Source: Acidimicrobiaceae bacterium | GTDB taxonomy: Bacteria > Actinomycetota > Acidimicrobiia > Acidimicrobiales > RAAP-2 | Assembly: GCA_003170315.1 (NCBI GenBank) | Contig: PNAH01000028.1 | Location: 137,809 to 201,808, forward strand | DNA length: 64,000 nucleotides | Reading direction: 5' to 3' | Part shown: one piece after another, positions 59,769 through 64,000 of the stretch | How positions within the stretch are numbered: the first letter of the stretch is position 1 | Layout: every line of letters begins with the position of its first letter | Notes under the pieces: generated by a model | Seen by the model: only the letters and a program-made list of their open reading frames with translations | The model's database searches: none | Told to the model about the DNA's origin: nothing | Program-made: the position numbers and the translations under genes

Positions 59769-62669
59769 GTGGGTAACTCAATCGGTCGTCGATATCGCTA
59801 CGGCTCGAGTTTCGTCGACCAGGAGTCGGGAGTCCGTTTCGAAGGCCACCACCCCTTAGAGCGACCCGATCTCTGGAAGGTTTACCTCAATGAGGCCGAA
59901 GGCATCTTCCGCAGTCGGGGATTTGAGGGAACGTTGCGACGCCAGGAACTCGAAGAGGGAAACGGGGTGCCGTTGTTCATTCTCGGTTTCGACGCCGAGG
60001 GCGCCCCGGTCGCCGGTGTCCGGTTTCACGGACCTTTAGAAGGTAGCTACCAGGCCGCGATTATCGAAGAGATGGCGACCTCACCGGATATCAGTCTCAT
60101 TCACGATTTGATCGAGCGAGAGATCCGCCTCGGTGCATTGGAGGTGAAAGGCGCGTGGTCCAAGGGCGCCGCGGTGGTCGGTACGCGTCTGCTCAGCGCC
60201 ATTTCGCGTTCGGTCACGCACGGCATGAACTGGCTAGGCGCGGAATTCGCGATCGCCGCGGTGTCGGACACTTTGATGCCGGTCGGCGACGTAACGGGCG
60301 CGCTCCAAGTGGGCACCTACTGGGTTCCGTTCCCAGACGAGCGCTACCACACGGTCGCAGTCTCGTGGCATCGCGGACGCACCTACGAACTCGCGACGCC
60401 GGTGAATCAGCAGGCCTATCGCCGCGAGGCCGAGCAACTATTTCGCGGTCCGTCGCGGGTCGGCGAGGGACCGGTCGAACCGGCCTCGACGCGAAACCGG
60501 GCCAGCCGCCCACTCATCTTGGACGTCGGGCAACGAGCACAACGAGAAGTCCTGCGGATCCTTCGAGAGGAATCGGCGTTGCAAATAATTGACCGATTCG
60601 CCGAACAACGCGAACAGCTCGGCGAGATTATTCCTCCGCCCTCGAAAGCACTGCTCGATGAAGGTTCGCGCTGGGTCTACTACCCGTGGCGCCGCGCCGT
60701 GGTGCGACTATTGGCGCCGCGTTCGTTTTCGACGCTTCGACTCGATCGCAACCGTAACAAACTGACCCGCGCCGAACAGGCCCGTCAGCGCACTCTTCGC
60801 ATCGGTGTCGTCGGACTCAGCGCCGGGCATACCATCGCCCACGTCATCGCCATGGAGGGACTAGCCGGCGAGATTCGGCTCGCCGACTTCGACACACTGG
60901 AATTGTCGAACCTGAATCGCATTCCCGCGAGCGTGCTTGATCTTGGGGTCAATAAGGCGGTCGTCGCGGCTCGACGAATTGCCGAAATCGATCCCTATCT
61001 TCGAGTGATCGTCGAACCCACTGGCGTTCGACCTGAGAATCTCGGCGTGTTCCTCGACGGACTCGACCTCGTCATCGAAGAGTGCGACTCACTTGACATG
61101 AAGTTCCTCGTGCGTGAGGCGGCCCGTGAGCGCCAGATACCGGTGATCATGGAGACGAGCGACCGCGGCGTACTCGACGTCGAACGATTCGACCTCGAAC
61201 CCGATCGACCCATCTTCCACGGTCTGCTCGGTGACATGGACTCCTCAAAGTTGGCGAATTTGACCACGGCGCAAAAGGGCCCCTACGTCATACGTTTGAT
61301 CGGGGCTCGCGAGGCGTCGTCACGGGGCGCGGCCTCGCTCTTAGAAGTAGGACAGACGATTACGGGCTGGCCCCAGCTCGGCAGCGAGATCACCCTCGGT
61401 GCGGCGACCGTCGCGGCGGCCGTGCGACGAATCGGACTGGCCGGCGAGCTGCCGTCGGGACGGGTGCGCTTCGACGTCGAAGAGATTCTCGAGGGCCTCG
61501 GACCGGTCGAGGTCAACCTCGAAGCCGAGGCCGATCTCTTTACGCCGCCGCCGGAGGACCCGCCACTGGTCAGCGACGATCCCATCGAATTGATTGTGGA
61601 CGCCGCCCGTCGTGCACCGTCCGGCGGCAACGTGCAACCGTGGCGCTTCGAGGCCGACGAAGAAGAGATCAGATTCTTCATGATCCCCGAGCGAACGTCC
61701 ACAATGGACGTGGCCCATCGGGCGACGTACGTGGGCATCGGCGCGGCCGTCTTCAATGCTCGAGTACAGGCGTCCTCACTCAAGAAGCTCGGACCGGTGA
61801 AACTCTTTCCCGAGGGTCGCCCGTCACACCACGTCGCCTCCATGAGACTTGGCGCTTCGGACGACGTTGCCATCACTCCGCTTGGTGACTATCTGCACAG
61901 TCGTTCGTCGAACCGTCGTATCGGGCAGCCGGCGCCCATCGATTCCGAAACGCTCTCGACTTTGATGCGCGGCGTCGAGCGCGAAGGCGCTCTGCTGCAC
62001 GTCGCCACGGAAAGCGATCGCCTTAGTGCCGGCGCCGAACTGTTCGCCGCGTCGGATCGTCTTCGGTTCTTGTTACCCACGGTGCACGAAGAGATGCTTT
62101 CGGAGATTCGCTGGCCCGGCCGTGACCCGTTGGAAGAAGGACTCGACGTACGGACGCTGGAGTTGGATCCAGGCGGCTACGCCGCCTTGGAGATACTGCG
62201 TCGACCCGACGTCATGGGTCACCTCTCGGACTGGCGGGCCGGATCGGCGCTGGGCATGCGCATGCAGGCGTCGGTGATGACGAGTTCGGCGCTCGCGATG
62301 ATCACCGTCCCTCGCGCCGACCCGATGTGGTACTTACGAGGGGGAGCGGCGATGGAGAGGTTCTGGCTGAGCGCGGAAATGCACGGCCTAGCCGTGCAGC
62401 CGGCGTCGCCAGTTTTTCTCTACGCCGTTGACGAAACCGACATGCTGACACTCGCGGGCGAGCGCTACTTGGACGAGATGTTCGCGCTCTCGGAGCGCTT
62501 CCACGAGTTCTGGGGACTCAGCGACGGCGAGACGGCCGTCATGGTATTTCGAGTCTTTCAAGCGCCCCCACCTTCGGTGCACAGCGTGCGACTCCCGTTG
62601 AGCCACGTTTTGAGCCGCGAGACAGAGTCGATATCACCGATCGAGCCCTATACGGTTGAAAAAAGATGA
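59769..62669 (+). CDS. Rv1355c-like fusion: acyltransferase-like N-terminus, ThiF/E1-like domain, nitroreductase domain
   Basis: 966 residues from GTG 59769 (AAGGTGG upstream). Residues about 30-225 resemble a GNAT-type N-acyl amino-acid/autoinducer synthase fold (LWKVYLNEAEGIFRSRGF, VPLFILGFDAEGAPVAGVRFH); this part is tentative. Residues about 340-560 are a ThiF/MoeB-like adenylating domain: LRIGVVGLSAGHTIAHVIAMEGL, then LADFDTLELSNLNRIP with the ATP-contacting Arg. The nucleotide loop lacks the usual GxGGxG, and no CxxC zinc pairs are present. Residues about 600-950 are an FMN nitroreductase domain (AARRAPSGGNVQPWRFE, GMRMQASVMTSSALAMI). From memory, M. tuberculosis Rv1355c (MoeY, about 715 residues) has the last two parts and adjoins a GGDEF gene, as here. 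Confidence 0.82.
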   Translation: MGNSIGRRYRYGSSFVDQESGVRFEGHHPLERPDLWKVYLNEAEGIFRSRGFEGTLRRQELEEGNGVPLFILGFDAEGAPVAGVRFHGPLEGSYQAAIIEEMATSPDISLIHDLIEREIRLGALEVKGAWSKGAAVVGTRLLSAISRSVTHGMNWLGAEFAIAAVSDTLMPVGDVTGALQVGTYWVPFPDERYHTVAVSWHRGRTYELATPVNQQAYRREAEQLFRGPSRVGEGPVEPASTRNRASRPLILDVGQRAQREVLRILREESALQIIDRFAEQREQLGEIIPPPSKALLDEGSRWVYYPWRRAVVRLLAPRSFSTLRLDRNRNKLTRAEQARQRTLRIGVVGLSAGHTIAHVIAMEGLAGEIRLADFDTLELSNLNRIPASVLDLGVNKAVVAARRIAEIDPYLRVIVEPTGVRPENLGVFLDGLDLVIEECDSLDMKFLVREAARERQIPVIMETSDRGVLDVERFDLEPDRPIFHGLLGDMDSSKLANLTTAQKGPYVIRLIGAREASSRGAASLLEVGQTITGWPQLGSEITLGAATVAAAVRRIGLAGELPSGRVRFDVEEILEGLGPVEVNLEAEADLFTPPPEDPPLVSDDPIELIVDAARRAPSGGNVQPWRFEADEEEIRFFMIPERTSTMDVAHRATYVGIGAAVFNARVQASSLKKLGPVKLFPEGRPSHHVASMRLGASDDVAITPLGDYLHSRSSNRRIGQPAPIDSETLSTLMRGVEREGALLHVATESDRLSAGAELFAASDRLRFLLPTVHEEMLSEIRWPGRDPLEEGLDVRTLELDPGGYAALEILRRPDVMGHLSDWRAGSALGMRMQASVMTSSALAMITVPRADPMWYLRGGAAMERFWLSAEMHGLAVQPASPVFLYAVDETDMLTLAGERYLDEMFALSERFHEFWGLSDGETAVMVFRVFQAPPPSVHSVRLPLSHVLSRETESISPIEPYTVEKR

Positions 62670-62690
62670 AAAGTGGTGAAAATATTGGGG

Positions 62691-62719
62691 TTTACTTAGC
62701 AGATGGCCTGTGCAATAAT
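62691..62719 (+). promoter_or_regulatory. Putative promoter of the GGDEF gene
   Basis: TTTACT (62691-62696) and AATAAT (62714-62719) are separated by 17 bp, within the 144-bp AT-rich gap after the fusion gene. This suggests the cyclase can be expressed apart from the gene before it. Confidence 0.45.
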
Positions 62720-62813
62720 CTTTTACTGGTAACGAAACCGCACAACGGGGGTCGAATCGCGAGGTTCAACCCCTGATCCAAGCCTTTATATTTCGGCGAA
62801 GGTAGATCTCCCG

Positions 62814-64000
62814 ATGAGAAGTCTCAACCACTCGTATCTGGACCGCGCCGGCGAAGAGACGCGTCTGGTCGTCGAAACCCTCCTCCAGGTCGTTGCCGGT
62901 ACACAAATCGTCGCCGTTGTGACGAATCTCACCAAGCCCATCCCGGGTTTCGAGCTCGAACCGCTCGTGGGCACTGACGCCGAGCGCGCTTTCGACACCA
63001 TAAGTGATCGAGTTCGCCAGCAACTGACGGGTGAGATCCCCTTTGGGTCGTTCTCGTGTGTGGTGCTCGGCGTCGAATGGGGTGTCCTCGTCGATTCGAT
63101 CGCGGTCCAAGACGGCGACGTAGTGGGCGCGTTGGTCGTTGCTCGTCACGGTCGTACGTGGTCAGGTCGCGAACGCTCACTCACCAAGGCCTTCAGCAGT
63201 CTGCTCAGCCACGTCGCGACGCTCGCCACCCGCGAAGGTCACTTGCTGCACCAGCGCCGACTCGATGAATTGGTCGCTCAAGTGGCCGAAAAACTCATGC
63301 CGGCATCCGCGACGAACCGACAAGAGGTTCTGGACTGGGTCTGTCAGGTTCTTGCCGAATTCCTCAATGCCGATGTCGCCTTCATACGACGAAACGACCT
63401 CACCCGTGGAATCACGATTCTCGAATCGGAGTGGCCCCCACGCGACGAGATTCCCGACCCCGACCCCCTGGGCGAAATCTCTTTCGACGCCGACCCCATC
63501 TTCATGGCGCTGCGCGATCTGCGCTCTCCGTATCTGACGGGTACCGAGGACATCACCGACGACTATCGCGATCGAACAATGGAAGCTGCGGGCGTCAGCC
63601 CGGCGGCCGGTGCTTGCGTTCCACTGTTGCTCGGTGACTCGACGTGGGGCGTACTGGGCTTCTTGCACTTCAACCTCCACAACTGGAACCCACCCGAGAT
63701 CAACGCCCTCCAAGCGGTCGCTTCAATGCTTGTTCAACTTCAGGGACGAATCGAGGCCGAAGAGCGCACTCGCTTCAACGCGAACCACGACGAATTGACG
63801 GGATTGCCCAACCGGCGAGCGCTGATTCAAGAATTGAAGTCGCGCTTGGACGCGAAGCGCCAGACCGCGGTGATGGTGATCGACCTCGACCGATTCAAGA
63901 TCATGAACGACTATCTAGGTCACGGCAGCGGGGACCGGCTCCTCGTCACCATCGCCGACCGGATCCGTACGAGTATTCGCTCGAATGACTTCGCCGCCCG
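62814..64000 (+). CDS. GAF-GGDEF diguanylate cyclase-type protein (3' partial)
   Basis: From ATG 62814 the frame is open through the right edge of the window (395 codons), so the gene is cut. The first 165 residues resemble a GAF-like domain of low similarity. A second GAF domain runs at about 165-315 (EVLDWVCQVLAEFLNADVAFIRR ... LLLGDSTWGVLGFLHFNLHNW). At about residue 325 the GGDEF domain begins: NHDELTGLPNRRALIQEL, then MVIDLDRFKIMNDYLGHGSGDRLLVTIADRI. The GG[D/E]EF signature itself lies beyond the window, so activity and a possible C-terminal EAL domain cannot be judged. Its layout recalls M. tuberculosis Rv1354c (GAF-GGDEF-EAL). Confidence 0.9.
   Translation, partial: MRSLNHSYLDRAGEETRLVVETLLQVVAGTQIVAVVTNLTKPIPGFELEPLVGTDAERAFDTISDRVRQQLTGEIPFGSFSCVVLGVEWGVLVDSIAVQDGDVVGALVVARHGRTWSGRERSLTKAFSSLLSHVATLATREGHLLHQRRLDELVAQVAEKLMPASATNRQEVLDWVCQVLAEFLNADVAFIRRNDLTRGITILESEWPPRDEIPDPDPLGEISFDADPIFMALRDLRSPYLTGTEDITDDYRDRTMEAAGVSPAAGACVPLLLGDSTWGVLGFLHFNLHNWNPPEINALQAVASMLVQLQGRIEAEERTRFNANHDELTGLPNRRALIQELKSRLDAKRQTAVMVIDLDRFKIMNDYLGHGSGDRLLVTIADRIRTSIRSNDFAA

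Overview
The window is GC-rich chromosomal DNA from an actinobacterium, most likely a deep-branching acidimicrobial-type lineage. Pointers are an actinobacterial cytochrome bc1 operon (qcrCAB with GTG/ATG overlaps), two WhiB regulators, a DivIVA protein, UPF0182, DUF2342 and Lon-PDZ proteins, an Rv1355c-like protein and an F420-type (Ddn) oxidoreductase. Many genes start 6-8 nt after a TANNNT box, which suggests widespread leaderless transcription. No lineage assignment can be proved from the sequence alone.

Layout. 0-2.7 kb: 3' end of qcrC, then qcrA and qcrB. 2.8-3.0 kb: a TnpB transposase relic. 3.0-8.3 kb: histidine catabolism operon hutG-hutH-hutU-hutI, then a GNAT acetyltransferase. 8.9-12.3 kb: an AAA+/VWA chelatase-like pair. 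12.5-14.3 kb: two whiB genes around a formiminotransferase-like gene, and a small unknown gene. 14.3-24.0 kb: a cell-envelope and morphology block holding a DUF2342 protein that lost its HExxH motif, a PDZ membrane protein, an MreB homologue, a HEAT-repeat protein, a Lon-like PDZ protease, a DivIVA protein with a phage-head-like tail, and UPF0182.

24.25-26.26 kb: an initiator tRNA whose 3' half is repeated exactly (53 bp) 1.9 kb downstream. It encloses only an ECF sigma factor and a membrane partner, so it looks like a minimal tRNA-anchored island. 26.4-35.0 kb: a dimethylformamidase-like protein, an enoyl-CoA hydratase, a class III CoA-transferase and a complete branched-chain (Liv-type) ABC importer. 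35.8-44.0 kb: a form II CO-dehydrogenase-like / xanthine-oxidase-family operon with its maturation genes (coxL-S-M-D-E, split xdhC, mocA, coxG). 44.1-53.96 kb: a Fic protein with a palindromic operator, a lipase-type hydrolase, DUF1905, msrB-msrA, an MFS pump with its TetR regulator, a Ddn-like oxidoreductase, a GerW/YtfJ-like protein, and an ABC-2 exporter whose ATPase carries a two-helix membrane domain.

54.6-64 kb: a class F sortase, then a signalling region: a 43-residue coupled ORF, a degenerate EAL protein, a hybrid histidine kinase, an OmpR-type regulator, a 966-residue protein with acyltransferase-like, ThiF and nitroreductase parts, and a GAF-GGDEF protein that runs off the end. From memory, the pairing of the ThiF-nitroreductase gene with c-di-GMP genes resembles Mycobacterium tuberculosis Rv1354c-Rv1357c. 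It is the best candidate here for an undescribed system.
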